64,000 bases of DNA. Origin: Pteria penguin. Its lineage: Eukaryota > Mollusca > Bivalvia > Pterioida > Pteriidae. This document shows, piece by piece, positions 46,440 through 59,755 of this stretch; position 1 is the first letter of the stretch; each line of letters begins with the position of its first letter. The notes below the pieces were generated by a model. The model was given only the letters and a program-made list of their open reading frames with translations, had not been told where the DNA came from and ran no database searches. Made by a program: the position numbers and the translations under genes. The stretch is from contig CM068589.1 of assembly GCA_035048485.1 (NCBI GenBank), positions 3,970,501 to 4,034,500 of the forward strand, written 5' to 3'.

Positions 46440-46935
46440 TTCAGCTTATCGTGACCTGCTCCTCTGAAAGCGAGCCAAAGTCTGTGTCCCGTCGGAGTCC
46501 TGACCAACAGGACCTTATCTCCCCAGAAGAAGTTTACACAGGATTCCTCATAGAGTACCCACTGCTAAGCTCTAGAAAAAGTATGTAAAGGGCTATTCAG
46601 GGAGGGGTCTCGTTTGACTATTTTAACAGCTGCTTCGATGAAGTAATTGGAATTTTTTACCTTACTAAGTTTATTTATAAAATAAATGTAGAAATGTAGA
46701 TTGGAAATTCTGTTGGACACAATTAAGAAAAGTCATTTTTCGGAATTTTGATAAAAGTTCTGAATAAGATCTATAAAATTTTTCACAAGATTTTCTGTGT
46801 TTTAGTTACATGTAACCCTGAAAATTTCGGAGTAATTTGTATATTTTTGTCATGATAACCAAAAACGTCAACACATGCTCTAGCAAACGAACCAATCGGT
46901 AAATAAAGTACCATACGATGGAAGTCTAGGAACAT
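46440..46935 (-). pseudogene. Penelope-like RT C-terminal remnant spanning the array's left edge
   Basis: It begins with the 3' module (cctctgaaagcgagccaaag and following) and continues on the minus strand into a degraded RT C-terminus (KFYRSYSELLSKF-like and RLVR.LEHVLT-like stretches). From 46716 upward the same sequence is repeated in every unit of the tandem array, so the array's left breakpoint lies inside this relic. Confidence 0.6.
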
Positions 46936-48838
46936 TGCCATCTAGTTATGGCAAATGAACAATTCAAAACCTGAAGTCTTCACGTTTATGGTAAATACAA
47001 GTGTGTAGATATTTTTTTTTCATTATTCATCTTGATATTAAGGTTCAAAAAGGTGAGTTTAATTAGAGCCTTTGTCTCTATTGATTTAAAGTTCCGGGGG
47101 TTAGATGTCTTTAATGTATTGCTCACACTCATTTTTATCGATGGCAAGTACATCAGCCAGATACTAAGCTATGTTGTTAAAGCTATAAAGTTCAAAATGT
47201 TTGGTTTATAAAAGATGTGAAGTTTATAAACAACCATTTATCATTCATTTTTTAAACTATAGGTTCATTCATATTTTATCTAAGTTGCTTTGGGATGCGA
47301 ACATGATTCGTGAACAGGAGAAATACACATTTTATTATTGAATAAGAGAGTAAAAAATGGAATGAATAATCAATGAAGAATTACCGATCAGTTATCCGGT
47401 GTCGACGTCTAAAAGTGAATAATGGAGTTGTCCCATATAAACCGTTGCGGACCCCGAAATATAGAACATACCGGGGTGAGACCAGGTTCCCGCGGAGAGT
47501 GAGAGTCTTCTCTTTGAAACACCCGTTGCAACGGTTAAATGGTAACGTCAAACTCTGTGAAGGTCCCAATGCACACAGGAATGTACATAAATAGTGAAGG
47601 TGACATCTTAATAGGTATTTGTGGAACACTCATTCAGTGGCATTAATACTATCGTCACCATATGTAGTAGATGATAGATGTTGTTTAACCTAAACATTCT
47701 GTCTTGTAAATTGTGATTATACCACATTTTAAAGAACGCATTGGCCCTAACGCAAAGAAAAAACTGTCCTCAATTTTGCATTAAGGAGATTTGCTGGACC
47801 AAACTGAGCGACGGTTGTCTATCTCTAAATATACCAGAATACCAGTTTTGATCACTTTAGATGCAATTAGTCAAGGAAACAGAGTAGTTTGTGGTTGTTT
47901 GTTAACTTGATTATATGATATGTAAATCAGATTTTCAGTATACTAAACTTTTACTTTGAAGTTAAAATGCCACTGTATCAGCAAAACACAGTTATAAAAT
48001 CTCGAATGGGATTTTTAACATCTAAGTGTCATCCTGTTAATTGTCTATCATCAGAGAATGACACTTTCATCGCTTTAACCATCTTTTATTTATTTATTTT
48101 TTTTTTTTTGGTTAACGCCGTTAGTAAAAGTAAGGTCAATCCCGTTTTATCTTCGTTATGCGTCAGGTCTGAAAAACAAACGAGTACCTGAACTGTTAAT
48201 ATATAGTAAATGATAGAAGGGAGAAAATAGAAGACATCTGACCAAGCTGTATGACACAAATAACAAAGGACATGCACAAAAACATGATTAAAGTAACACT
48301 TAAAACAACATAACAAAAACATACGGTTGTACTGCAGTTACGAAACAAATTTCGGACGGTGAATTAAAACAAATGGTGTGGTTAACCGGTGTAATGACAT
48401 ATATTAAAATAATTATAAATAATCCTCCATATACAGAACAAGGATCAAAAGGATTGTCAAGAAGAGGGATCATACAAATTTTTACACACGAAACATTTAT
48501 AGGTTAATATGACTATTAATTATAAATTAAGTACTTTGAAAGTACATGTATATGCTAGCATCAAAAATATGTAAAGCGATATCAACATAAATTACGCGTG
48601 CCATTCTCGTCAAGTAAAAGTCGGTACAAGGTTGTAGGGGGACCCAATACTACACCTATGGTCTTTGTGATGATCTTGGACCCTCCATATTTTGTAGACT
48701 AGATCACCGTTAAAATTGGAATGACAAATTCTGCTGGATATGTATTGTTGAAAAGTCACCAAAGTTTCCAAATTTAGATAAAATCTCTAAATAACATCTA
48801 TAAAAGTTTATGATATATATAACCTTGAGTTAGAAATT

Positions 48839-49138
48839 TTAAAGTGATAGGAACATTTTGGTTTTTTTTTTTTCGTAAAAATCCCAAACGTAAGTGCAGG
48901 TTCTGACAAACCGAACCAACTGACAAATGTATATACCATATGATGGGAGTCTGGGGACATTGCCATCTTGATAAGGGTAATTCAAAATAGGAAATCCAAA
49001 GTAGTCACTTTTATTATATGTGATAATATGGTTATTGTTGTTAATAATTTTGATATTTAAAAAAGGAAAAGTTATTGACTCAGCCGTCTCCACGGAAATA
49101 TGCGGTATACAGTATAAACCCACACAGAACGACATCAC
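48839..49138 (-). pseudogene. Penelope-like RT fragment in unit 1
   Basis: A 99-codon segment with FGFPILNYPYQDGNVPRLPS and YGIYICQLVRFVRTCTYVWD, the block after the catalytic Asp pair in this RT family. It is identical at 53025-53324 and 57211-57510. Low-similarity remains of the next block follow at lower coordinates (48650-48830). Confidence 0.78.
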
Positions 49139-50009
49139 AAATATACTCCTTTATAGTGCAGATACGATACCGACTTAGGACGGGTATTTATTATGAAAAT
49201 AGTCAATCTGTTCGTGTGGTTAAGTCGAAGAAAGGTGTTTCCTGATCAGAAGTATTGGCTTTGTTTAATTGGGTTATCGATTACTAAAACAAAAGTAATT
49301 TGACAATCATCGCCTAGTAGATTAAAGCAACCATAAATGAACGTAGATATTTTGTAATTGCAGAACTCTCTCGGTGTCTCACCATTGTTCTCAGTCCTAG
49401 CTGAATTTCTTACTTGTCAACTTTGAACTGTGGACATACACATGGTCTTACTTCTTAAGATCTGGACTTACGTACGAGTCTGTCACACAACCAGTAGTTT
49501 AGCATTATTGGTAAATATCTTCAACAAATTTTATGGAAATAATGTTCTGTCCTTGTAATCAAACTATCTGAATTTTCATAAATATGTGTTCTTGTAACAA
49601 TTTGAAACTTGCGACGTTGGATACATTGAGAATTGCATTCTTTAATGTCCTCTCATTGACATTCTGTCACTGATATTCTGTCATCTTAATCCTGCTTCTG
49701 AAACAAGAGATGTAAATTAAAAACTACACATACATGTAAATAAGAATCTAAATCAGAAATTAAACTTGGAAGTACATGTCCATATAATTAGGTGCTTTAA
49801 CAGAAAAATTCTGAATAAGCTTCCCTAAACAATACACCAAATGTTACCATTTTATTAATTCCATGCATAGATCTACCTCAAATGTCAACAAATCTAAATA
49901 GATTCCAGTGGCAAAATATAACAGTACTTGCAATCGTGCACCACAAGGACAAATACTTTTACTAAATTTAGTAAAAAACTGACAGTCATTAGAGGCCAAA
50001 TGGATGCCT

Positions 50010-50330
50010 GTCGCCATGACCTTGACCTTAATTTTGTATCAATGGAAAGGTCTTGTCAAAAGAAACACAGATGCTAAATATTAAAGCCCTACTTCTAATA
50101 ATTGAATAGTTACAGTCATTTTTCAAATGAAGGGCAAAGGTCAATGTCAAGGCCACATAATAAAAAATTTTGGTATCAAAAAAAGGTCTTGTTATAAGGA
50201 AGATACATGCAAAATATGAAAGCTCTACCTGTGACAGCGTATAAGATGAGGCCAATGTTAAAGTTTAGTTGACAGACGGACAGACAGAGTGATAACTATA
50301 GTATAGGGCACTCACTTATGAAGCAGGGCC
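50010..50330. repeat. dispersed repeat with gaccttgacctt / aaggtcaatgtcaaggcc motifs
   Basis: Contains ccatgaccttgaccttaatt, gaaaggtcttgtcaaaagaa, agggcaaaggtcaatgtcaa and a gacagacggacagacagagt tail. I recognise the style as a common molluscan interspersed repeat; its class is not determined here. It is repeated in units 2 and 3. Confidence 0.6.
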
Positions 50331-50643
50331 TTAATAAAGAAAATATAAGAGAAAGTGAATCGTTAATTGATAGATGTATAATGGGAAAAAATAATCTTAC
50401 ACATGTTTGCTGGCTTTACTTAAAAAAGCTACATTGATGCTAACAAGTAACTCTGCAATTTCTTACTAAACAATATACATATATATTTTTCACATGTTTG
50501 CTGTTTATGCAGTGCAACCGCTATGTCAGAAATTAACTTATGACATAGCTGACGTCATAGCGTGGATAAGAATTTTGTCAAAGCAGTGTTTCATGAAATA
50601 AACACTTTTAAATTGAGTGTAAACATGTGATAAAAAGAATCTG

Positions 50644-50775
50644 AAATGAATTTTCATTTCATATGGTACATGTATTTATGAAACTCGTTGTGTGTTTTAT
50701 ATCCCCTCGCCAAGGTTTGGGGATATGAAACAAACAACTCGCCTCATAAATACCGTATGAAATGAAAATTCATTT
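50644..50775. repeat. 132-bp inverted repeat (nested palindrome)
   Basis: Arms of about 37 bp starting aaatgaattttcatttcata pair with the segment ending atgaaatgaaaattcattt. Inside is a second pair, atatcccc / ggggatat. Copies lie at 54831-54962 and about 59018-59149. Confidence 0.85.
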
Positions 50776-50902
50776 AAGATCTTTTATAATGTATGTCATT
50801 TTATCACATATTTCTTCCTCCCTCAACCCTTTTAGCTTTCTACTATATTACACATGAATATCAAATAAACTAAGTAGCATATTACCATATTACCATATTA
50901 CT

Positions 50903-53900
50903 GACACAATTAAGAAAAGTCATTTTTCGGAATTTTGATAAAAGTTCTGAATAAGATCTATAGAATTTTTCACAAGATTTTCTGTGTTTTAGTTACATGT
51001 AACCCTGAAAATTTCGGAGTAATTTGTATATTTTTGTCATGATAACCAAAAACGTCAACACATGCTCTAGCAAACGAACCAATCGGTAAATAAAGTACCA
51101 TACGATGGAAGTCTAGGAACATTGCCATCTAGTTATGGCAAATGAACAATTCAAAACCTGAAGTCTTCACGTTTATGGTAAATACAAGTGTGTAGATATT
51201 TTTTTTCATTATTCATCTTGATATTAAGGTTCAAAAAGGTGAGTTTAATTAGAGCCTTTGTCTCTATTGATTTAAAGTTCCGGGGGTTAGATGTCTTTAA
51301 TGTATTGCTCACACTCATTTTTATCGATGGCAAGTACATCAGCCAGATACTAAGCTATGTTGTTAAAGCTATAAAGTTCAAAATGTTTGGTTTATAAAAG
51401 ATGTGAAGTTTATAAACAACCATTTATCATTCATTTTTTAAACTATAGGTTCATTCATATTTTATCTAAGTTGCTTTGGGATGCGAACATGATTCGTGAA
51501 CAGGAGAAATACACATTTTATTATTGAATAAGAGAGTAAAAAATGGAATGAATAATCAATGAAGAATTACCGATCAGTTATCCGGTGTCGACGTTTAAAA
51601 GTGAATAATGGAGTTGTCCCATATAAACCGTTGCGGACCCCGAAATATAGAACATACCGGGGTGAGACCAGGTTCCCGCGGAGAGTGAGAGTCTTCTCTT
51701 TGAAACACCCGTTGCAACGGTTAAATGGTAACGTCAAACTCTGTGAAGGTCCCAATGCACACAGGAATGTACATAAATAGTGAAGGTGACATCTTAATAG
51801 GTATTTGTGGAACACTCATTCAGTGGCATTAATACTATCGTCACCATATGTAGTAGATGATAGATGTTGTTTAACCTAAACATTCTGTCTTGTAAATTGT
51901 GATTATACCACATTTTAAAGAACGCATTGGCCCTAACGCAAAGAAAAAACTGTCCTCAATTTTGCATTAAGGAGATTTGCTGGACCAAACTGAGCGACGG
52001 TTGTCTATCTCTAAATATACCAGAATACCAGTTTTGATCACTTTAGATGCAATTAGTCAAGGAAACAGAGTAGTTTGTGGTTGTTTGTTAACTTGATTAT
52101 ATGATATGTAAATCAGATTTTCAGTATACTAAACTTTTACTTTGAAGTTAAAATGCCACTGTATCATCAAAACACAGTTATAAAATCTCGAATGGGATTT
52201 TTAACATCTAAGTGTCATCCTGTTAATTGTCTATCATCAGAGAATGACACTTTCATCGCTTTAACCATCTTTTTTTTTTTTTTTTTTTTTTTTTTTGTTA
52301 ACGCCGTTAGTAAAAGTAAGGTCAATCCCGTTTTATCTTCGTTATGCGTCAGGTCTGAAAAACAAACGAGTACCTGAACTGTTAATATATAGTAAATGAT
52401 AGAAGGGAGAAAATAGAAGACATCTGACCAAGCTGTATGACACAAATAACAAAGGACATGCACAAAAACATGATTAAAGTAACACTTAAAACAACATAAC
52501 AAAAACATACGGTTGTACTGCAGTTACGAAACAAATTTCGGACGGTGAATTAAAACAAATGGTGTGGTTAACCGGTGTAATGACATATATTAAAATAATT
52601 ATAAATAATCCTCCATATACAGAACAAGGATCAAAAGGATTGTCAAGAAGAGGGATCATACAAATTTTTACACACGAAACATTTATAGGTTAATATGACT
52701 ATTAATTATAAATTAAGTACTTTGAAAGTACATGTATATGCTAGCATCAAAAATATGTAAAGCGATATCAACATAAATTACGCGTGCCATTCTCGTCAAG
52801 TAAAAGTCGGTACAAGGTTGTAGGGGGACCCAATACTACACCTATGGTCTTTGTGATGATCTTGGACCCTCCATATTTTGTAGACTAGATCACCGTTAAA
52901 ATTGGAATGACAAATTCTGCTGGATATGTATTGTTGAAAAGTCACCAAAGTTTCCAAATTTAGATAAAATCTCTAAATAACATCTATAAAAGTTTATGAT
53001 ATATATAACCTTGAGTTAGAAATTTTAAAGTGATAGGAACATTTTGGTTTTTTTTTTTTCGTAAAAATCCCAAACGTAAGTGCAGGTTCTGACAAACCGA
53101 ACCAACTGACAAATGTATATACCATATGATGGGAGTCTGGGGACATTGCCATCTTGATAAGGGTAATTCAAAATAGGAAATCCAAAGTAGTCACTTTTAT
53201 TATATGTGATAATATGGTTATTGTTGTTAATAATTTTGATATTTAAAAAAGGAAAAGTTATTGACTCAGCCGTCTCCACGGAAATATGCGGTATACAGTA
53301 TAAACCCACACAGAACGACATCACAAATATACTCCTTTATAGTGCAGATACGATACCGACTTAGGACGGGTATTTATTATGAAAATAGTCAATCTGTTCG
53401 TGTGGTTAAGTCGAAGAAAGGTGTTTCCTGATCAGAAGTATTGGCTTTGTTTAATTGGGTTATCGATTACTAAAACAAAAGTAATTTGACAATCATCGCC
53501 TAGTAGATTAAAGCAACCATAAATGAACGTAGATATTTTGTAATTGCAGAACTCTCTCGGTGTCTCACCATTGTTCTCAGTCCTAGCTGAATTTCTTACT
53601 TGTCAACTTTGAACTGTGGACATACACATGGTCTTACTTCTTAAGATCTGGACTTACGTACGAGTCTGTCACACAACCAGTAGTTTAGCATTATTGGTAA
53701 ATATCTTCAACAAATTTTATGGAAATAATGTTCTGTCCTTGTAATCAAACTATCTGAATTTTCATAAATATGTGTTCTTGTAACAATTTGAAACTTGCGA
53801 CGTTGGATACATTGAGAATTGCATTCTTTAATGTCCTCTCATTGACATTCTGTCACTGATATTCTGTCATCTTAATCCTGCTTCTGAAACAAGAGATGTA

Positions 53901-55089
53901 AATTAAAAACTACACATACATGTAAATAAGAATCTAAATCAGAAATTAAACTTGGAAGTACATGTCCATATAATTAGGTGCTTTAACAGAAAAATTCTGA
54001 ATAAGCTTCCCTAAACAATACACCAAATGTTACCATTTTATTAATTCCATGCATAGATCTACCTCAAATGTCAACAAATCTAAATAGATTCCAGTGGCAA
54101 AATATAACAGTACTTGCAATCGTGCACCACAAGGACAAATACTTTTACTAAATTTAGTAAAAAACTGACAGTCATTAGAGGCCAAATGGATGCCTGTCGC
54201 CATGACCTTGACCTTAATTTTGTATCAATGGAAAGGTCTTGTCAAAAGAAACACAAATGCTAAATATTAAAGCCCTACTTCTAATAATTGAATAGTTACA
54301 GTCATTTTTCAAATGAAGGGCAAAGGTCAATGTCAAGGCCACATAATAAAAAATTTTGGTATCAAAAAAAGGTCTTGTTATAAGGAAGATACATGCAAAA
54401 TATGAAAGCTCTACCTGTGACAGCGTATGAGATGAGGCCAATGTTAAAGTTTAGTTGACAGACGGACAGACAGAGTGATAACTATAGTATAGGGCACTCA
54501 CTTATGAAGCAGGGCCTTAATAAAGAAAATATAAGAGAAAGTGAATCGTTAATTGATAGATGTATAATGGGAAAAAATAATCTTACACATGTTTGCTGGC
54601 TTTACTTAAAAAAGCTACATTGATGCTAACAAGTAACTCTGCAATTTCTTACTAAACAATATACATATATATTTTTTCACATGTTTGCTGTTTATGCAGT
54701 GCAACCGCTATGTCAGAAATTAACTTATGACATAGCTGACGTCATAGCGTGGATAAGAATTTTGTCAAAGCAGTGTTTCATGAAATAAACACTTTTAAAT
54801 TGAGTGTAAACATGTGATAAAAAGAATCTGAAATGAATTTTCATTTCATATGGTACATGTATTTATGAAACTCGTTGTGTGTTTTATATCCCCTCGCCAA
54901 GGTTTGGGGATATGAAACAAACAACTCGCCTCATAAATACCGTATGAAATGAAAATTCATTTAAGATCTTTTATAATGTATGTCATTTTATCACATATTT
55001 CTTCCTCCCTCAACCCTTTTAGCTTTCTACTATATTACACATGAATATCAAATAAACTAAGTAGCATATTACCATATTACCATATTACT
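50903..55089. repeat. 4187-bp tandem array, unit 2
   Basis: A direct copy of unit 1 with only a handful of differences. These include homopolymer lengths near 52270, catcaaaac for cagcaaaac at about 52160, and aaatgctaa for agatgctaa at about 54250. Confidence 0.96.
53025..53324 (-). pseudogene. Penelope-like RT fragment in unit 2
   Basis: Identical in protein sequence to 48839-49138. Confidence 0.75.
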
Positions 55090-58000
55090 GACACAATTAA
55101 GAAAAGTCATTTTTCGGAATTTTGATAAAAGTTCTGAATAAGATCTATAGAATTTTTCACAAGATTTTCTGTGTTTTAGTTACATGTAACCCTGAAAATT
55201 TCGGAGTAATTTGTATATTTTTGTCATGATAACCAAAAACGTCAACACATGCTCTAGCAAACGAACCAATCGGTAAATAAAGTACCATACGATGGAAGTC
55301 TAGGAACATTGCCATCTAGTTATGGCAAATGAACAATTCAAAACCTGAAGTCTTCACGTTTATGGTAAATACAAGTGTGTAGATATTTTTTTTTTCATTA
55401 TTCATCTTGATATTAAGGTTCAAAAAGGTGAGTTTAATTAGAGCCTTTGTCTCTATTGATTTAAAGTTCCGGGGGTTAGATGTCTTTAATGTATTGCTCA
55501 CACTCATTTTTATCGATGGCAAGTACATCAGCCAGATACTAAGCTATGTTGTTAAAGCTATAAAGTTCAAAATGTTTGGTTTATAAAAGATGTGAAGTTT
55601 ATAAACAACCATTTATCATTCATTTTTTAAACTATAGGTTCATTCATATTTTATCTAAGTTGCTTTGGGATGCGAACATGATTCGTGAACAGGAGAAATA
55701 CACATTTTATTATTGAATAAGAGAGTAAAAAATGGAATGAATAATCAATGAAGAATTACCGATCAGTTATCCGGTGTCGACGTCTAAAAGTGAATAATGG
55801 AGTTGTCCCATATAAACCGTTGCGGACCCCGAAATATAGAACATACCGGGGTGAGACCAGGTTCCCGCGGAGAGTGAGAGTCTTCTCTTTGAAACACCCG
55901 TTGCAACGGTTAAATGGTAACGTCAAACTCTGTGAAGGTCCCAATGCACACAGGAATGTACATAAATAGTGAAGGTGACATCTTAATAGGTATTTGTGGA
56001 ACACTCATTCAGTGGCATTAATACTATCGTCACCATATGTAGTAGATGATAGATGTTGTTTAACCTAAACATTCTGTCTTGTAAATTGTGATTATACCAC
56101 ATTTTAAAGAACGCATTGGCCCTAACGCAAAGAAAAAACTGTCCTCAATTTTGCATTAAGGAGATTTGCTGGACCAAACTGAGCGACGGTTGTCTATCTC
56201 TAAATATACCAGAATACCAGTTTTGATCACTTTAGATGCAATTAGTCAAGGAAACAGAGTAGTTTGTGGTTGTTTGTTAACTTGATTATATGATATGTAA
56301 ATCAGATTTTCAGTATACTAAACTTTTACTTTGAAGTTAAAATGCCACTGTATCATCAAAACACAGTTATAAAATCTCGAATGGGATTTTTAACATCTAA
56401 GTGTCATCCTGTTAATTGTCTATCATCAGAGAATGACACTTTCATCGCTTTAACCATCTTTTTTTTTTTTTTTTTTTTTTTTGTTAACGCCGTTAGTAAA
56501 AGTAAGGTCAATCCCGTTTTATCTTCGTTATGCGTCAGGTCTGAAAAACAAACGAGTACCTGAACTGTTAATATATAGTAAATGATAGAAGGGAGAAAAT
56601 AGAAGACATCTGACCAAGCTGTATGACACAAATAACAAAGGACATGCACAAAAACATGATTAAAGTAACACTTAAAACAACATAACAAAAACATACGGTT
56701 GTACTGCAGTTACGAAACAAATTTCGGACGGTGAATTAAAACAAATGGTGTGGTTAACCGGTGTAATGACATATATTAAAATAATTATAAATAATCCTCC
56801 ATATACAGAACAAGGATCAAAAGGATTGTCAAGAAGAGGGATCATACAAATTTTTACACACGAAACATTTATAGGTTAATATGACTATTAATTATAAATT
56901 AAGTACTTTGAAAGTACATGTATATGCTAGCATCAAAAATATGTAAAGCGATATCAACATAAATTACGCGTGCCATTCTCGTCAAGTAAAAGTCGGTACA
57001 AGGTTGTAGGGGGACCCAATACTACACCTATGGTCTTTGTGATGATCTTGGACCCTCCATATTTTGTAGACTAGATCACCGTTAAAATTGGAATGACAAA
57101 TTCTGCTGGATATGTATTGTTGAAAAGTCACCAAAGTTTCCAAATTTAGATAAAATCTCTAAATAACATCTATAAAAGTTTATGATATATATAACCTTGA
57201 GTTAGAAATTTTAAAGTGATAGGAACATTTTGGTTTTTTTTTTTTCGTAAAAATCCCAAACGTAAGTGCAGGTTCTGACAAACCGAACCAACTGACAAAT
57301 GTATATACCATATGATGGGAGTCTGGGGACATTGCCATCTTGATAAGGGTAATTCAAAATAGGAAATCCAAAGTAGTCACTTTTATTATATGTGATAATA
57401 TGGTTATTGTTGTTAATAATTTTGATATTTAAAAAAGGAAAAGTTATTGACTCAGCCGTCTCCACGGAAATATGCGGTATACAGTATAAACCCACACAGA
57501 ACGACATCACAAATATACTCCTTTATAGTGCAGATACGATACCGACTTAGGACGGGTATTTATTATGAAAATAGTCAATCTGTTCGTGTGGTTAAGTCGA
57601 AGAAAGGTGTTTCCTGATCAGAAGTATTGGCTTTGTTTAATTGGGTTATCGATTACTAAAACAAAAGTAATTTGACAATCATCGCCTAGTAGATTAAAGC
57701 AACCATAAATGAACGTAGATATTTTGTAATTGCAGAACTCTCTCGGTGTCTCACCATTGTTCTCAGTCCTAGCTGAATTTCTTACTTGTCAACTTTGAAC
57801 TGTGGACATACACATGGTCTTACTTCTTAAGATCTGGACTTACGTACGAGTCTGTCACACAACCAGTAGTTTAGCATTATTGGTAAATATCTTCAACAAA
57901 TTTTATGGAAATAATGTTCTGTCCTTGTAATCAAACTATCTGAATTTTCATAAATATGTGTTCTTGTAACAATTTGAAACTTGCGACGTTGGATACATTG

Positions 58001-59262
58001 AGAATTGCATTCTTTAATGTCCTCTCATTGACATTCTGTCACTGATATTCTGTCATCTTAATCCTGCTTCTGAAACAAGAGATGTAAATTAAAAACTACA
58101 CATACATGTAAATAAGAATCTAAATCAGAAATTAAACTTGGAAGTACATGTCCATATAATTAGGTGCTTTAACAGAAAAATTCTGAATAAGCTTCCCTAA
58201 ACAATACACCAAATGTTACCATTTTATTAATTCCATGCATAGATCTACCTCAAATGTCAACAAATCTAAATAGATTCCAGTGGCAAAATATAACAGTACT
58301 TGCAATCGTGCACCACAAGGACAAATACTTTTACTAAATTTAGTAAAAAACTGACAGTCATTAGAGGCCAAATGGATGCCTGTCGCCATGACCTTGACCT
58401 TAATTTTGTATCAATGGAAAGGTCTTGTCAAAAGAAACACAGATGCTAAATATTAAAGCCCTACTTCTAATAATTGAATAGTTACAGTCATTTTTCAAAT
58501 GAAGGGCAAAGGTCAATGTCAAGGCCACATAATAAAAAATTTTGGTATCAAAAAAAGGTCTTGTTATAAGGAAGATACATGCAAAATATGAAAGCTCTAC
58601 CTGTGACAGCGTATGAGATGAGGCCAATGTTAAAGTTTAGTTGACAGACGGACAGACAGAGTGATAACTATAGTATAGGGCACTCACTTATGAAGCAGGG
58701 CCTTAATAAAGAAAATATAAGAGAAAGTGAATCGTTAATTGATAGATGTATAATGGGAAAAAATAATCTTACACATGTTTGCTGGCTTTACTTAAAAAAG
58801 CTACATTGATGCTAACAAGTAACTCTGCAATTTCTTACTAAACAATATACATATATATTTTTCACATGTTTGCTGTTTATGCAGTGCAACCGCTATGTCA
58901 GAAATTAACTTATGACATAGCTGACGTCATAGCGTGGATAAGAATTTTGTCAAAGCAGTGTTTCATGAAATAAACACTTTTAAATTGAGTGTAAACATGT
59001 GATAAAAAGAATCTGAAATGAATTTTCATTTCATATGGTACATGTATTTATGAAACTCGTTGTGTGTTTTATATCCCCTCGCCAAGGTTTGGGGATATGA
59101 AACAAACAACTCGCCTCATAAATACCGTATGAAATGAAAATTCATTTAAGATCTTTTATAATGTATGTCATTTTATCACATATTTCTTCCTCCCTCAACC
59201 CTTTTAGCTTTCTACTATATTACACATGAATATCAAATAAACTAAGTAGCATATTACCATAT
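55090..59262. repeat. 4187-bp tandem array, unit 3 (about 15 bp short at its right end)
   Basis: Same as units 1 and 2 up to catattaccatat. It then diverges into unique sequence instead of starting a fourth unit. Confidence 0.95.
57211..57510 (-). pseudogene. Penelope-like RT fragment in unit 3
   Basis: Identical in protein sequence to 48839-49138. Confidence 0.75.
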
Positions 59263-59464
59263 CATCAGTGAAAATTACTTCTAGTACATGTATATGTATA
59301 TGCAAAATTATACTGTATAAATACACGTACACATTGTATGCATATTCTTTATACTGTTTGTAGTTCCACATATGTCAGTTTAATATATGATTCAGCTTAG
59401 TTCAATTTGTTGGGAGCTTAGCTATTAGATTGAAATGTTTCAAGTTCAAATTCCACATGTAGCT

Positions 59465-59545
59465 ATTCGGTGTCATATGTATCATGTCATGTTATATGGG
59501 GCACGTCATTGATCCCTCACTGCTTCACATAGGTTTGTTGCATAT
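59465..59545 (+). mobile_element. decayed SINE body fragment
   Basis: ggggcacgtcattgatccct, then cactgcttcacataggtttg, corresponds to the SINE body segment gcacgttaaaaatccctcac and ttcgggtgggtccgttgc. No head is recognisable. Confidence 0.5.
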
Positions 59546-59684
59546 GTCTAAATTTCTGTGTAAATTAAAGAAGATTGAAGAATCAAGCAAACAAAACTAC
59601 AGTACAATAAATATTTTGTTTATCGTTTAATAAACAAAAACCTTAATTAACTTCCCTTAGTATATATTGACAAGGAGGGAAGGA

Positions 59685-59755
59685 CCGAGGGATTCAAACC
59701 CAGAACTGACTGAAGTCACAGGTCATAGAAGCAATCACCCCGTGTCCCCTCTGTG
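59685..59755 (-). mobile_element. tRNA-derived SINE head, minus orientation
   Basis: On the minus strand a B-box-like ctgggtttgaatccctcgg is preceded by ggggtgattgcttctatg at roughly tRNA spacing. The body is absent. Confidence 0.45.

Larger units (their letters stand above)
46716..50902. repeat. 4187-bp tandem array, unit 1
   Basis: Starts at gacacaattaagaaaagtca and ends at catattaccatattact. It contains two Penelope-like RT remnants (minus strand, about 46716-46935 and 48839-49138), a copy of the GTGAGACCAGGTGCCC repeat (47455-47545), a gaccttgacctt-type dispersed repeat (about 50010-50330) and a 132-bp inverted repeat (50644-50775). No gene of its own is evident. Confidence 0.95.

Noticed and set aside
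47373..56004. Conserved 73- and 82-codon ORFs repeated at 4.19-kb spacing
   Set aside because: Their conservation comes from very recent tandem duplication. They overlap on opposite strands and lie in a dispersed repeat (GTGAGACCAGGTGCCC family).
46716..59262. Array considered as ribosomal DNA or a histone cluster
   Set aside because: No rRNA-like or histone-coding sequence; the units hold only repeat relics.
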